Shown: positions 1 through 8,645 of the stretch, piece after piece | Layout of the letters: each line of letters begins with the position of its first letter | How positions within the stretch are numbered: the first letter of the stretch is position 1 | DNA from: Bradyrhizobium sp. BR 10289 | GTDB taxonomy: Bacteria > Pseudomonadota > Alphaproteobacteria > Rhizobiales > Xanthobacteraceae | Direction: 5' to 3' | Length of the DNA: 64,000 bases | Assembly (NCBI RefSeq): GCF_019455385.1 | Contig: NZ_JACOFR010000002.1 | Span: 124,001-188,000 of the forward strand | The notes under the pieces: generated by a model | Told to the model about the DNA's origin: nothing | What the model saw: only the letters and a program-made list of their open reading frames with translations | Database searches by the model: none | Translations under genes and position numbers: made by a program

Positions 1-63
1 GGCAAGCGTCAGCGCGCGGCCGGGCGTGAGCAGCTCGGCCGGCGACTTCATCCCCTGCTTCAT
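1..63 (-). CDS. mfd: Transcription-repair coupling factor, N-terminal start only
   Basis: Only the first codons are in the window. Reading leftward from the ATG at 63-61 gives MKQGMKSPAELLTPGRALTL, which then runs off the edge. The ATG overlaps the sdhE stop as ATGA, a usual sign of translational coupling. The second ATG (51-49, MKSPAE) is an alternative start. Mfd follows sdhE in many Bradyrhizobiaceae and the LTPGRALTLA motif fits its start, but the identification rests mainly on this context because so little is visible. Confidence 0.5.
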   Translation of the reverse strand, partial: MKQGMKSPAELLTPGRALTLA

Positions 64-350
64 AGATTGCCGTCCGTGATCGGGAACGCCTTGATGCGCG
101 CGAAGATCGCGCCGGCGACATCGGCGGGCAGCACCTTGTCGCCGGTGATGGCGGCATAGAGATCGGGATCGTTGACCTCGAGCAGGGTTTCGAGCTCGGT
201 CAGCTCGGCCTCGGACAGATTGCCGATCTCGGCATCGGCGAAGCGGCCGAGGATCAAATCCATCTCGCGCGTGCCGCGGTGCCAGCAGCGGAACAGCAGC
301 CGCTTGCGGCGGTCGTCCAGCCCGTTGCTCGATCGTGTCGTTCCCGTCAT
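60..350 (-). CDS. sdhE: FAD assembly factor SdhE (succinate dehydrogenase assembly factor 2)
   Basis: A 96-residue protein of the SdhE/Sdh5 (DUF339) family, which promotes covalent attachment of FAD to the flavoprotein subunit of succinate dehydrogenase in the cytoplasm. The family signature RKRLLFRCWHRGTREMD is at residues 15-31, including the RGxxE motif (RGTRE, 26-30) known to be needed for flavinylation. The acidic helix that follows (EAELTELETLLEVNDPDLY) is also typical. Length is normal. The gene is divergent from recG and couples into mfd through a 4-base ATGA overlap. Confidence 0.9.
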   Translation of the reverse strand: MTGTTRSSNGLDDRRKRLLFRCWHRGTREMDLILGRFADAEIGNLSEAELTELETLLEVNDPDLYAAITGDKVLPADVAGAIFARIKAFPITDGNL

Positions 351-457
351 GCCTCAGATCCAGTCAAACGCCGAAAGCCCGGACGTGCCGGGCGGGGCTG
401 ATATAGCCACTCGAACGGGCGATGTCAGCCCTTTGTTCTTGCAATTGTTCGGGGACT

Positions 458-530
458 GTCATTGCCGGGCTTGACCCGGCAATCCATCGTCCTTGAAAAG
501 ATGGATGCGCGGGTCAAGCCCGCGCATGAC
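458..530. repeat. Dispersed hairpin repeat, family A (GTCAT...ATGAC)
   Basis: An imperfect inverted repeat. The left arm runs GTCATTGCCGGGCTTGACCC and the right arm ends GGGTCAAGCCCGCGCATGAC, with ATCCATC/GATGGAT inside. This is the style of dispersed palindromic element common between genes in Bradyrhizobium and Rhodopseudomonas. It fills the sdhE-recG gap and adds a spurious upstream ATG (493) in frame with recG. Confidence 0.75.
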
Positions 531-543
531 GAATGTTGCCAGA

Positions 544-2652
544 ATGCGCCCGAGCCTCCTCAATCCGCTGTTTGCTCCCGTGACCAGCCTGCCCGGCGTC
601 GGTCCGAAGCAGGACAAGCTGCTGCAATATCTGCTCAGCCGGAGCGAGACGCCGCGGCTGGTCGACCTGCTGCTGCATCTGCCGAGCCAGGTGATCGACC
701 GCCGGGCGCGGCCGAAGATCCGCGACGCCGCGCAGGGAACCATGGTGACGCTGGAGGTCACGGTCGACCGTCACCGCCCGCCCCCGCCGCGCAATGCGCG
801 CGCGCCGTATCTGGTCTATGCCAGCGACGACACCGGCGACGTGGTGCTGACCTTCTTCCGCGCCAAGGCGGGCTATGTCGAGAAGCTCTTGCCGGTCGGC
901 GAGAAGCGCTACGTCTCCGGCACGCTCCAGATGTATGACGGCATCCCGCAGATCGTGCATCCCGACCGCGTGCTCGACGAGGAGGCGATTTCAAAGCTCA
1001 CCGGGATCGACCCGGTCTATCCGCTGACAACGGGTCTGGCGATCGGCTCGCTGCGTCGTGCGGTCGCTCAGGCGTTGCAGAAACTGCCGGTGCTGCCGGA
1101 ATGGATCAGCCCGGAGGTGATGCGCCGCTGCCACTTCCCGCCCATCGCGGAAGCGCTCCATCGCGTGCACCAGCCGGTCGAGCTGACGGACATCCTGCCG
1201 GACCGGCCGTTCTGGTCCCGCCTCGCCTTCGACGAGCTGCTGGCCGGCCAGCTCGCCCTGGCCCTGATCCGCGCGCAGCTGCGCCGCCCCGCCGGCGTCC
1301 GCAATGCCGGCGACGGGCATTTGCGCAACAAGATCATCGACGCCCTGCCCTATGCCCTGACGCCGTCCCAGCGCAGTGCCGCGGCCGCGATCGCCGAAGA
1401 CCTGAAACAGCCGGTGCGCATGCTGCGGCTGCTCCAGGGTGACGTTGGCTCCGGCAAGACCGTGGTGGCACTGCTCGCGGCCGCCGCCGTCGCCGAAGTC
1501 GGCAAGCAGGCGGCACTGATGGCCCCGACCGAAATTTTGGCGCGGCAGCATATCAAGACTATCGCGCCGCTCGCCGAGCGTGCGGGGATGCGGGTCGCAA
1601 TCCTCACTGGCCGGGAAAAAGGCAAGGAACGGCGCGAGCTGCTGGCGCAGCTCGAAGCCGGCGAGATCAATCTCCTCGTCGGCACCCATGCGCTGATCCA
1701 GGATGACGTGATCTTCCGCGATCTTGCGCTGGCCATCGTCGACGAGCAGCACCGCTTTGGCGTGCGCGAGCGCCTTGCGCTCACCTCGAAGGGCGAAGCG
1801 GTGGACGTGCTGGTGCTGAGCGCCACGCCCATTCCGCGCACGCTGGTGCTGACCTATTTCGGCGACATGGACATCTCGGAGCTGCGCGAAAAGCCGGCCG
1901 GCCGCCAGCCGATCGACACCCGCGCCGTCGCGATGAGCCGGCTCGGCGAGGTCATGGACGGCGTCGGCCGCGCGCTCGAAGCCGGCAAGCTGGTGTACTG
2001 GATCTGCCCGCTGGTCGAGGAATCCGAGGCCGAGGGCACCGAGCATCTCACCAACGCGACCAAGCGTTTCGAGAGCCTGCAGAAGCGTTTTGGCGACCGC
2101 GTCGGCCTCGTCCACGGCCAGATGAAAGGCGCCGAGAAGGACCGTGTCATGGGCCAGTTCGCGGCCCACGAGATCGGCCTTCTGGTCGCGACCACTGTCG
2201 TCGAGGTCGGCGTCGACGTGCCTGCGGCGACCATCATGGTGATCGAGAATGCCGAACGGTTTGGCCTTGCCCAGCTGCACCAGCTGCGCGGCCGGATTGG
2301 GCGCGGCTCGGAGGCCTCGACCTGCATTCTGCTCTACAGCGAGCCACTCGGCGAAATGTCGAAAGCCCGGCTGAAAGTCATCCGCGAGACGACCGACGGC
2401 TTCCGCATCGCCGAGGAAGACCTCAAGCTGCGCGGCGAAGGGGACGTGCTCGGCGTGCGCCAGAGCGGCCTGCCCGGCTACCGCATCGCGCGCTCTGAGG
2501 TGCACGGCCAGCTCATCACCCAGGCGAGAGACGAAGCGCTGCGGATCCTGAAAGAAGACCCGAAGCTGAAGGGCGAGCGCGGCGAGGCGCTGCGGTGCCT
2601 GTTGTATCTGTTTGAACGCGACGAGGCGATCCCGCTGATCGGCGCCGGTTAG
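544..2652 (+). CDS. recG: ATP-dependent DNA helicase RecG
   Basis: A 702-residue superfamily 2 helicase that remodels stalled replication forks and Holliday junctions. The N-terminal wedge/OB domain holds LPGVGPKQ (near residue 15). Walker A is GDVGSGKT (299-306) and the DEQH box is DEQHRF (400-405). The second helicase lobe has QLHQLRGRIGRG, and the C-terminus has the GEGDVLGVRQSG signature. I chose the ATG at 544 (MRPSLLNPLF) because the in-frame ATG at 493 lies inside a dispersed repeat and would add 17 non-conserved residues. The gene ends in a convergent overlap with the panE-type gene. Confidence 0.95.
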   Translation: MRPSLLNPLFAPVTSLPGVGPKQDKLLQYLLSRSETPRLVDLLLHLPSQVIDRRARPKIRDAAQGTMVTLEVTVDRHRPPPPRNARAPYLVYASDDTGDVVLTFFRAKAGYVEKLLPVGEKRYVSGTLQMYDGIPQIVHPDRVLDEEAISKLTGIDPVYPLTTGLAIGSLRRAVAQALQKLPVLPEWISPEVMRRCHFPPIAEALHRVHQPVELTDILPDRPFWSRLAFDELLAGQLALALIRAQLRRPAGVRNAGDGHLRNKIIDALPYALTPSQRSAAAAIAEDLKQPVRMLRLLQGDVGSGKTVVALLAAAAVAEVGKQAALMAPTEILARQHIKTIAPLAERAGMRVAILTGREKGKERRELLAQLEAGEINLLVGTHALIQDDVIFRDLALAIVDEQHRFGVRERLALTSKGEAVDVLVLSATPIPRTLVLTYFGDMDISELREKPAGRQPIDTRAVAMSRLGEVMDGVGRALEAGKLVYWICPLVEESEAEGTEHLTNATKRFESLQKRFGDRVGLVHGQMKGAEKDRVMGQFAAHEIGLLVATTVVEVGVDVPAATIMVIENAERFGLAQLHQLRGRIGRGSEASTCILLYSEPLGEMSKARLKVIRETTDGFRIAEEDLKLRGEGDVLGVRQSGLPGYRIARSEVHGQLITQARDEALRILKEDPKLKGERGEALRCLLYLFERDEAIPLIGAG

Positions 2653-3578
2653 CCTGCGGCCCTCCGGCGCCCGACCTCGTAAGCCGCCACATGCGCGCGG
2701 GCGAGGTCCAGCAGCGGCGTATCGATGCCAAGCGTGCGGGCGCGGTTGGCCATGTCGCCGAGGATGTGCTCGGCCTCGGTGACCGAGCCGCGCTCGATGT
2801 CGCGCAGCATCGAGGCCTTGAGCGGCGAGTCCAGGGTCGTGAACAGTTTTCGGTCGAACTCGATGAACGGGGCGCGCGGCTCGAAACCTGAGGCGGTCGC
2901 GACGGCGCAGCATTCCGCGAACAGGCGGAAGATCGACTGCTCGCCGTTCGGGACACTCAGAATATCGCCGATGCTCGCGCGCATCAGGCAGGTGATGCCG
3001 GCGAGCGTCGAGAGCTGGACGAATTTCTCCCACATGTCCTGCATGATTGCTTCGCTGGCGCGCACGTCGATCCCGGGGACATGCAGCAGAGTCTCCAAGG
3101 CGAGCGTGCGCTCGCTCAGCGCGCCGTTGGTCTCGCCGAAGACGATGGTCTGATTGGCCATGAACTGGACGACACGACCGTCCGCATCGAGCCCGGCGCT
3201 GACATTTGCGAGCCCGCCGAGGACGCGCTCGGCGCCGAACTTCGCGGTCAGAGCGTCGAGATGTTTCAAACCATTGAGGATCGGCAAAATCATCGTGTCG
3301 GCGCCGACCGCAGGGGCAAACTGGCTCATGGCATCGTCGAGCGAGTAGGATTTCACGCCGACCAGCACGACGTCGAACGTCTCCTTGAGATCATTGGCCA
3401 GAAGGATTTTGGGCTGCACCGCGAAGTCGCCATGCGGGCTCACGACCTGCAATCCGTTCTGACGCAGCTGCCCGGCCCGCTTCTCGCGCACCAGAAAGGT
3501 CACGTCGCGCCCGGCCCGGACCATGCGAGCTCCGTAATAGCCGCCAAGCGCGCCCGCGCCGATCACCAGCACTCTCAT
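2649..3578 (-). CDS. 2-dehydropantoate 2-reductase (ketopantoate reductase family)
   Basis: A 309-residue NADP-dependent oxidoreductase. The Rossmann motif GAGALG is at residues 7-12. The conserved lysine region of ketopantoate reductases is EKFVQLSTLAGIT, with K185 the likely catalytic lysine. Family members make pantoate for coenzyme A, but alphaproteobacteria often carry several paralogues of unknown substrate, so I withhold the symbol panE. Its stop codon overlaps the recG stop in convergent orientation, leaving no room for a separate terminator. Confidence 0.85.
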   Translation of the reverse strand: MRVLVIGAGALGGYYGARMVRAGRDVTFLVREKRAGQLRQNGLQVVSPHGDFAVQPKILLANDLKETFDVVLVGVKSYSLDDAMSQFAPAVGADTMILPILNGLKHLDALTAKFGAERVLGGLANVSAGLDADGRVVQFMANQTIVFGETNGALSERTLALETLLHVPGIDVRASEAIMQDMWEKFVQLSTLAGITCLMRASIGDILSVPNGEQSIFRLFAECCAVATASGFEPRAPFIEFDRKLFTTLDSPLKASMLRDIERGSVTEAEHILGDMANRARTLGIDTPLLDLARAHVAAYEVGRRRAAG

Positions 3579-3648
3579 TCGAACTCCGATTGCAGAAAAA
3601 TTGTTTCGGCAGAGATCATAGCAGATGGGTCTCGCAGCGTCTCCTCCT

Positions 3649-3724
3649 CGTCATTGCGAGCGCAGCGAAGCTGAAATGCGTCCGCGGAGACAGTCTGGAC
3701 TACTTCGCTCCGTCCGCAATGACG
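3649..3724. repeat. Dispersed hairpin repeat, family B (CGTCATTGCG...CGCAATGACG)
   Basis: The ends are perfect inverted copies: CGTCATTGCG at 3649-3658 and CGCAATGACG at 3715-3724. The inner part contains GAGCGCAGCGAAG and a TCCGCGGAGA core. The same family occurs at 48616-48732. It sits in the 207-bp gap between two divergent genes. Confidence 0.75.
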
Positions 3725-3785
3725 GCATGGCCGATTCAGAGGACATGCCCTTTCGTCGCGGCCGATTTCGTGAAACCTTCGTCTC

Positions 3786-4310
3786 ATGCGCCGGATCATC
3801 GTCGTTGGCTCCCAGGGAAGCGGAAAGACGAGCCTCTCCCGCAATCTCGGGCGAAAGCTCGGCTTGCCCGTGGTGCATCTCGACGTGCTGTACTGGCGCC
3901 CGGGCTGGACGCCATCCGACACCGCCAGCTTTCGGACGCGCGTCACCGAGGCGATCGCGGGCGAGGCCTGGGTCGTCGACGGCAGCTTCTCGGGACTCGC
4001 CTTCGATCTCACGCTTGCCCGCGCCGATCTTCTTGTCGTCATCGATCGCCCGCGCTGGCTGTGCCAGTGGCGCATCGTCTGGCGCTCCGCCTTCGATCGC
4101 GACACGGCGCGGCCGGATTTGCCGGAGGGGTGCCCGGAACAGTTCGACTGGAAGCTGATGCAGGAGGCGTGGCGCTACGGCACCGAGCGCGCGCCCGTCA
4201 TCGAGGCGGAGCGCCTGCAATATGGCCCCGACGTCCCGGTCGTGCGCCTCAGACGCGACCGCGATATCCAGGGGTTTCTGGAGTCCGTCACTTCAGGTCG
4301 GGACGACTAA
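3786..4310 (+). CDS. P-loop NTPase, adenylate-kinase-like / topology-modulation (FlaR-like) protein
   Basis: A 174-residue cytoplasmic P-loop protein. Walker A is GSQGSGKT (8-15), followed by GLPVVHLDVLYWRPGW (26-41), the hallmark of the FlaR/topology-modulation branch of small kinase-like proteins. VVDGSFSG and the basic lid segment (WLCQWRIVWR) agree. The family has no settled substrate. Convergent with the next gene, with stop codons overlapping at 4307-4310. Confidence 0.8.
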   Translation: MRRIIVVGSQGSGKTSLSRNLGRKLGLPVVHLDVLYWRPGWTPSDTASFRTRVTEAIAGEAWVVDGSFSGLAFDLTLARADLLVVIDRPRWLCQWRIVWRSAFDRDTARPDLPEGCPEQFDWKLMQEAWRYGTERAPVIEAERLQYGPDVPVVRLRRDRDIQGFLESVTSGRDD

Positions 4311-5164
4311 GCCTTTTCTGTCGCGATGCTCGCGGCGAACGTCTTCATCAGCTCCGCATCCACCGCCTCGCCTTTCGCGTCGGCGGCGAGGTGTTCGAAC
4401 CAGCGGGCAAAGCCTTCGTAGATCTGGCTGGCGGGATGATCGGGGCCGAGGAAGCCGGAAATCTCCCGCATCTCCGCGACCCAGCGATAGGCCTTTGGCA
4501 GCATGTCAGGCAGTGCAACTTCGAGCCGCGCCAGGATCGCGGGCTGGCTCAATGCGAGCTCGTCGCGAAGCGCATCCGCCGCGCCAGCTTTCGTGGCCGC
4601 GACCACCATGGCCGAGCCGATGCCGGCGAGGCCCTTGACGATGCCAGCATAGGACATTTTGAGCGCGGACGCCGCGCCAACCGGGCCTTCGACGATGCGC
4701 ACGTCAAGGCCAAAATCCTTCAGCACCGCGACATCCTTCGCATGCGCGCCGGACATATAGAACGCCGGGCCCTTAGCCCCCGGCTGCGGCGGGAAGCCGA
4801 TGATGCCGCCGTCCACGAACGGCGCCTGCGCCGAGCCGATGATCTCTTCGATCCGTTGCACGGTGTCGACATTGACCGCGTTGCAGTCGACCACGACCGG
4901 CTTCTTCGTGCGCCGGACGATCAGCGCAGCCAGGCGTTCGGCCAAAGCCACCGCCTCGCCCGGCGGCACGATGGAGAGGATGATGTCGGCATCGGCGATC
5001 GCGTCGTCCTCGACACCGACCATGCCGGCCTCCGCTGCGCGCTTCAGCGTCGCCTCACTGCGCCCCTTCAATGACGTCAGCACGCGCGCGCCGTTGTCGC
5101 TGAGACGGCGGGCCACGGCGCTGCCCATGGCGCCGGGGGCGAGGATCGCAATGGTTTTGGACAT
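4307..5164 (-). CDS. NAD(P)-dependent oxidoreductase, 6-phosphogluconate dehydrogenase-like (DUF1932 C-terminus)
   Basis: A 285-residue protein starting MSKTIAILAPGAMGSAVA, with the dinucleotide-binding glycines at residues 11-14. The middle has FVDGGIIGFPP, typical of beta-hydroxyacid dehydrogenase relatives. The C-terminal all-helical half with MSYAGIVKGL matches the DUF1932 type. The frame is open to 5251, but the 29 extra residues are unlike the family, so I chose the ATG at 5164. The substrate cannot be told from sequence. Confidence 0.8.
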   Translation of the reverse strand: MSKTIAILAPGAMGSAVARRLSDNGARVLTSLKGRSEATLKRAAEAGMVGVEDDAIADADIILSIVPPGEAVALAERLAALIVRRTKKPVVVDCNAVNVDTVQRIEEIIGSAQAPFVDGGIIGFPPQPGAKGPAFYMSGAHAKDVAVLKDFGLDVRIVEGPVGAASALKMSYAGIVKGLAGIGSAMVVAATKAGAADALRDELALSQPAILARLEVALPDMLPKAYRWVAEMREISGFLGPDHPASQIYEGFARWFEHLAADAKGEAVDAELMKTFAASIATEKA

Positions 5165-5268
5165 AAGGCACTCCGGACTGAACTCCGAGCGACGCGCCCG
5201 GATTGGCCGGAGATTAGCAGAGGATGAACTGTCCGCGTGACCGGCGGCCATCCGCCAAGGGAATGGCC

Positions 5269-6039
5269 CTACTCCACCTTCGCAGGCTGCGTCTGGAGCG
5301 CCGGCGCATTGGCGATACGCGCGGCATTGGCCATGCCCGCGAGCGCAGCGGCCTTCTTCGGGTCGGGCGCCGAGCCCGGCTGCACCACGCCGGCCGACAT
5401 GATCAGCGTTGCGGCGTCCTCAGCGCTGAGATCGACCTCGATGATCTTGCTCTTGGGCACGTAGAAGAAGAAGCCGGTGGTCGGGTTCGGCGAGCACGGC
5501 AGAAACACCGAGACATGCTCCTCCTGCCCCGGCAGGCTGCGCGAGACTTCTTCGTTCGGCGACTGCGAGATCAGCACGATCGACCACATGCCGGGCGATG
5601 GAAACTCGACGAGGCCCACCTTCCGGAAGCTCGAGCCCTTGCCCGAGAACAGCGTCTCGAACACCTGCTTCAGGCCGCGGTAGATGGCGCGCACGGCCGG
5701 AATCCGGCCGAGGAAGGTCTCGCCGACATCGACCAGCGTCCGGCCGATCAGGTTCGCCGCCAGGAAGCCGACCAGCGTCAGCGTGAAGAATGCGACAATC
5801 AGTCCCCAGCCGGGAACGCCGTAAGGCAGATAGGTTTCGGGCCGATAGGCCAGCGGCACGAACGGCCGCACCACGCCGTCGACCCAGGTGACGAACCACC
5901 AGACCAGATAGAGGGTGATCGCGATCGGCCCCGTCACGATGAGGCCGGTCAGGAAATAGTTGCGGAAACGGCCCATCAGGCCGGTATGCGGTTCCGGCGC
6001 GGGATCAAGCGGCGCAGGCGCGTCGTCGCGGGTGGTCAT
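5269..6039 (-). CDS. DUF502 family inner-membrane protein
   Basis: A 256-residue protein with two membrane segments: residues about 27-50 (NYFLTGLIVTGPIAITLYLV) and about 77-98. They are followed by the DUF502 core (GRIPAVRAIYRGLKQVFETL, then FPSPGMWSIVLISQ). The conserved PTTGFFFYVP motif is near residue 190. The function of the family is unknown. It lies 90 bp downstream of the glmS stop on the same strand and could be co-transcribed with it. Confidence 0.88.
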   Translation of the reverse strand: MTTRDDAPAPLDPAPEPHTGLMGRFRNYFLTGLIVTGPIAITLYLVWWFVTWVDGVVRPFVPLAYRPETYLPYGVPGWGLIVAFFTLTLVGFLAANLIGRTLVDVGETFLGRIPAVRAIYRGLKQVFETLFSGKGSSFRKVGLVEFPSPGMWSIVLISQSPNEEVSRSLPGQEEHVSVFLPCSPNPTTGFFFYVPKSKIIEVDLSAEDAATLIMSAGVVQPGSAPDPKKAAALAGMANAARIANAPALQTQPAKVE

Positions 6040-6128
6040 TCGGGTTCCAGGTCGGTCGCTGCAAACAAGCTAGGGTCTTCTAGCAGGTTTTGGAAGACCA
6101 CGAAGCGAGCGACACTGGTCCCTTCTGC

Positions 6129-7955
6129 CTATTCCACGGTCACCGATTTGGCGAGATTGCGCGGCTGGTCAACGTCGGTGCCCATGATGACGGCCGTGTG
6201 ATAGGCCAGCAGCTGGACGGGAACGGCATAGACCATCGGCGTAAACGCCGCCGCCATGTCGGGCATGACGATGGTGACGAGCGAATCCACGGTCGCCTCC
6301 TCCGCGCCCTTGGCGTCGGTCATCAGGATGATCTTGCCGCCGCGGGCGGCGACCTCCTGCATGTTGGAGACCGTCTTCTCGAACACGCGGTCATAGGGCG
6401 CGATGACGACGACCGGCATGGTCTCGTCGATCAGCGCGATCGGGCCGTGCTTGAGCTCGCCGGCGGCATAGCCTTCGGCGTGGATGTAGGAGATTTCCTT
6501 CAGCTTCAGCGCGCCTTCCAGCGCCAGCGGGAAGCTGGTGCCGCGCCCGAGATAGAGCACGTCGCGCGATTTCGCGATCTCGCGCGCCAGCTTCTCGATC
6601 TGGAGCTCGCTCGTGAGCGCATCCGACATCAGCCGCGGAATCTCGACAAGGCCGTGGACCAGCTTGGTCTCATCCGCGTCGGAGAGTTCGCCGCGCGCCT
6701 TGCCGGCCGCGATGGCGAGGTTGGCCAGCACCATCAGCTGGCAGGTGAAGGCCTTGGTCGAGGCGACGCCGATCTCGGGACCGGCCAGCGTCTGCAGCAC
6801 GGTCTCGCTCTCGCGCGCGATGGTGGAGGTCGGCACGTTGACGACGGCGATGGTGTGCACGCCCTCGGCCTTGGCGTAGCGGAGCGCGGCCAGCGTGTCG
6901 GCGGTCTCGCCCGACTGCGAGATGAAGATCGCGAGATCGCCTTTGCGCAGCGGCGCCTCGCGATAGCGGAATTCGGAGGCGACATCGACCTCGACCGGCA
7001 CGCGCGCAAAGCGCTCGAACCAGTATTTTGCGACGAAGCCGGCATAGCTCGCGGTGCCGCAAGCGGTGATGTTGATGCGGCGGATGTCGTTGAAGTCGAA
7101 CGGCAGCTTGACCGGCAGCGCGACGCGCTCGCTCGCCATGTCGACATAGCGCGCCAGCGTGTGGCCGACGACTTCCGGCTGCTCGTGGATTTCCTTGGCC
7201 ATGAAGTGGCGGTAATTGGCCTTGTCGACCAGCGAGGTCGAGGCAGCGTGCTTGATCTTCTCGCGCTGGACGGCGTGACCGTCCTTGTCGAAGATGGTGG
7301 CGCTGTTGCGGGTCAGCACGACCCAGTCGCCGTCCTCGAGATAGCTGATCGTGTCGGTGAAGGGGCCGAGCGCGATGGCGTCGGAGCCGAGATACATCTC
7401 GCCGTCGCCATAGCCGATCGCGAGCGGCGGCCCGTTGCGGGCGCCGATCATGAGGTCGTCGTCGCCCGCGAAGATGAAGCCGAGCGCGAAAGCGCCGCGC
7501 AGCCGCCCCAGCGCCAGCTTGACCGCTTCCACCGGCTTGTTGCCGCGGGTCAGGAGATCGTCGACGAGATGCAGCACGATCTCGGTGTCGGTCTCGGTGT
7601 GGAACACCGTGCCCTTCTTCTCGAGCTCATCGCGCAGCTCGCGGAAATTCTCGATGATGCCGTTATGGACGACGGCGACGCGTTCGGTCGCGTGCGGATG
7701 GGCATTATTGACGGTCGGCTTGCCGTGGGTGGCCCAGCGGGTGTGACCGATGCCGGTCGTGCCCAGAAGCGGCTCGGCCTCGAGCCGCTTCTCCAGATTC
7801 TTCAGCTTGCCCTCGGCGCGGCGGCGCGCCAGATGCTTGCCTTCGAGCGTGGCGACGCCCGCGGAGTCATAGCCGCGATATTCAAGACGTTTGAGCGAAT
7901 CCACCAATTGCTCTGCAACCGGCTCGCGCCCGAGAATGCCGACAATCCCGCACAT
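6129..7955 (-). CDS. glmS: Glutamine--fructose-6-phosphate aminotransferase (isomerizing)
   Basis: A 608-residue enzyme making glucosamine-6-phosphate from fructose-6-phosphate and glutamine, the first step of UDP-GlcNAc synthesis for peptidoglycan and lipid A. The mature N-terminus MCGIVGIL supplies the Cys2 nucleophile, which fixes the start at 7955 although the frame is open to 8042. The N-terminal class II amidotransferase domain (HTRWATHG) is followed by two SIS sugar-isomerase domains (ISQSGETADT and the C-terminal half). The ending DQPRNLAKSVTVE is the invariant GlmS tail. GlmU lies 690 bp upstream on the same strand. Confidence 0.97.
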   Translation of the reverse strand: MCGIVGILGREPVAEQLVDSLKRLEYRGYDSAGVATLEGKHLARRRAEGKLKNLEKRLEAEPLLGTTGIGHTRWATHGKPTVNNAHPHATERVAVVHNGIIENFRELRDELEKKGTVFHTETDTEIVLHLVDDLLTRGNKPVEAVKLALGRLRGAFALGFIFAGDDDLMIGARNGPPLAIGYGDGEMYLGSDAIALGPFTDTISYLEDGDWVVLTRNSATIFDKDGHAVQREKIKHAASTSLVDKANYRHFMAKEIHEQPEVVGHTLARYVDMASERVALPVKLPFDFNDIRRINITACGTASYAGFVAKYWFERFARVPVEVDVASEFRYREAPLRKGDLAIFISQSGETADTLAALRYAKAEGVHTIAVVNVPTSTIARESETVLQTLAGPEIGVASTKAFTCQLMVLANLAIAAGKARGELSDADETKLVHGLVEIPRLMSDALTSELQIEKLAREIAKSRDVLYLGRGTSFPLALEGALKLKEISYIHAEGYAAGELKHGPIALIDETMPVVVIAPYDRVFEKTVSNMQEVAARGGKIILMTDAKGAEEATVDSLVTIVMPDMAAAFTPMVYAVPVQLLAYHTAVIMGTDVDQPRNLAKSVTVE

Positions 7956-8174
7956 GCGGATCAATATCCCCCAAATCGTCGAAAAATCGCCTAAACGACG
8001 CGCTCGGTTTTTAGCGAAGTTCCTAAGGAACCAGATACTCAATAATTATTGCTGATTGAGACAGCGGCGTTGTGCGACTGCTTCGACTGCGTCGAACTGC
8101 CTCGGCTTTAACCGCGCGGATTAACGTCTTGTCAACGAATTTGGCCAACGATTCCCCTTTAGGGAGATCAGGCC

Positions 8175-8405
8175 ATGAAGGGCTCATCCGACCGCAAGGG
8201 TCTGTCATCAATGCATGTGCGCGCCAGCGAGACCACGGGCACGCACCTGGCCCATTGGCCGCCGCCCCAGCGCGCGATGGAGCGGGGCAAGGACACCAAG
8301 CCTGTCCTCGTCACGCAGTCGGCCGGCGAGCCGGCAAAACGCGCGAGGCCGCGCGGCTGGCGCTTGCAGCGAGCGATGTTCTCGGAAGTTGCCGACGACG
8401 ATTAG
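8175..8405 (+). CDS. Small hypothetical basic protein
   Basis: A 76-residue ORF with core-like GC3 codon use and a possible ribosome site (GGGAGATCAGGCC) just before the ATG. It is rich in Arg, Lys and Pro, with no membrane segment or recognised domain. It runs convergently into the next small gene. I do not recognise a family. An antisense frame over the same bases also exists but has weaker support. Confidence 0.45.
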   Translation: MKGSSDRKGLSSMHVRASETTGTHLAHWPPPQRAMERGKDTKPVLVTQSAGEPAKRARPRGWRLQRAMFSEVADDD

Positions 8406-8412
8406 AGGCTCG

Positions 8413-8598
8413 TTACCACCCCAGCACCAGGGCGAACACGAGCAAGACGACGAACGCCCAGAACGCAAGTCCAGTGACCAGCGATGCGATCGCGGTCGGG
8501 TCGGGGTCGCCGACCTGTTCCAGCACCCATCGTCCCGGCGGCATGATCACGCGCTTGACGAGATACGAGATCACATCGTCGATGTCGTCGTCATCCAT
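8413..8598 (-). CDS. Small single-span membrane protein, hypothetical
   Basis: A 61-residue protein with a very acidic start (MDDDDIDDVISYLVKRVI), a short loop with PGRW, and a C-terminal hydrophobic segment (residues about 38-61, LVTGLAFWAFVVLLVFALVL). It lies between glmU and glmS on their strand and ends 7 bp from the convergent small ORF. No family recognised. The amphipathic composition argues for a real peptide. Confidence 0.55.
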   Translation of the reverse strand: MDDDDIDDVISYLVKRVIMPPGRWVLEQVGDPDPTAIASLVTGLAFWAFVVLLVFALVLGW

Positions 8599-8645
8599 GA
8601 GCGGGCAGCCCTAACGCCCGATGAGAGCGCCTGGGATTCGGCCTC

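Noticed and set aside
991..3033. A 680-codon minus-strand ORF antisense to recG
   Set aside because: It mirrors the real recG codon pattern, has no domain and spans a second real gene. It is a shadow typical of high-GC DNA.
6090..7994. A 634-codon plus-strand ORF over glmS
   Set aside because: It is antisense to an unmistakable full-length GlmS and has the His/Asp/Gly-rich composition of a shadow frame.
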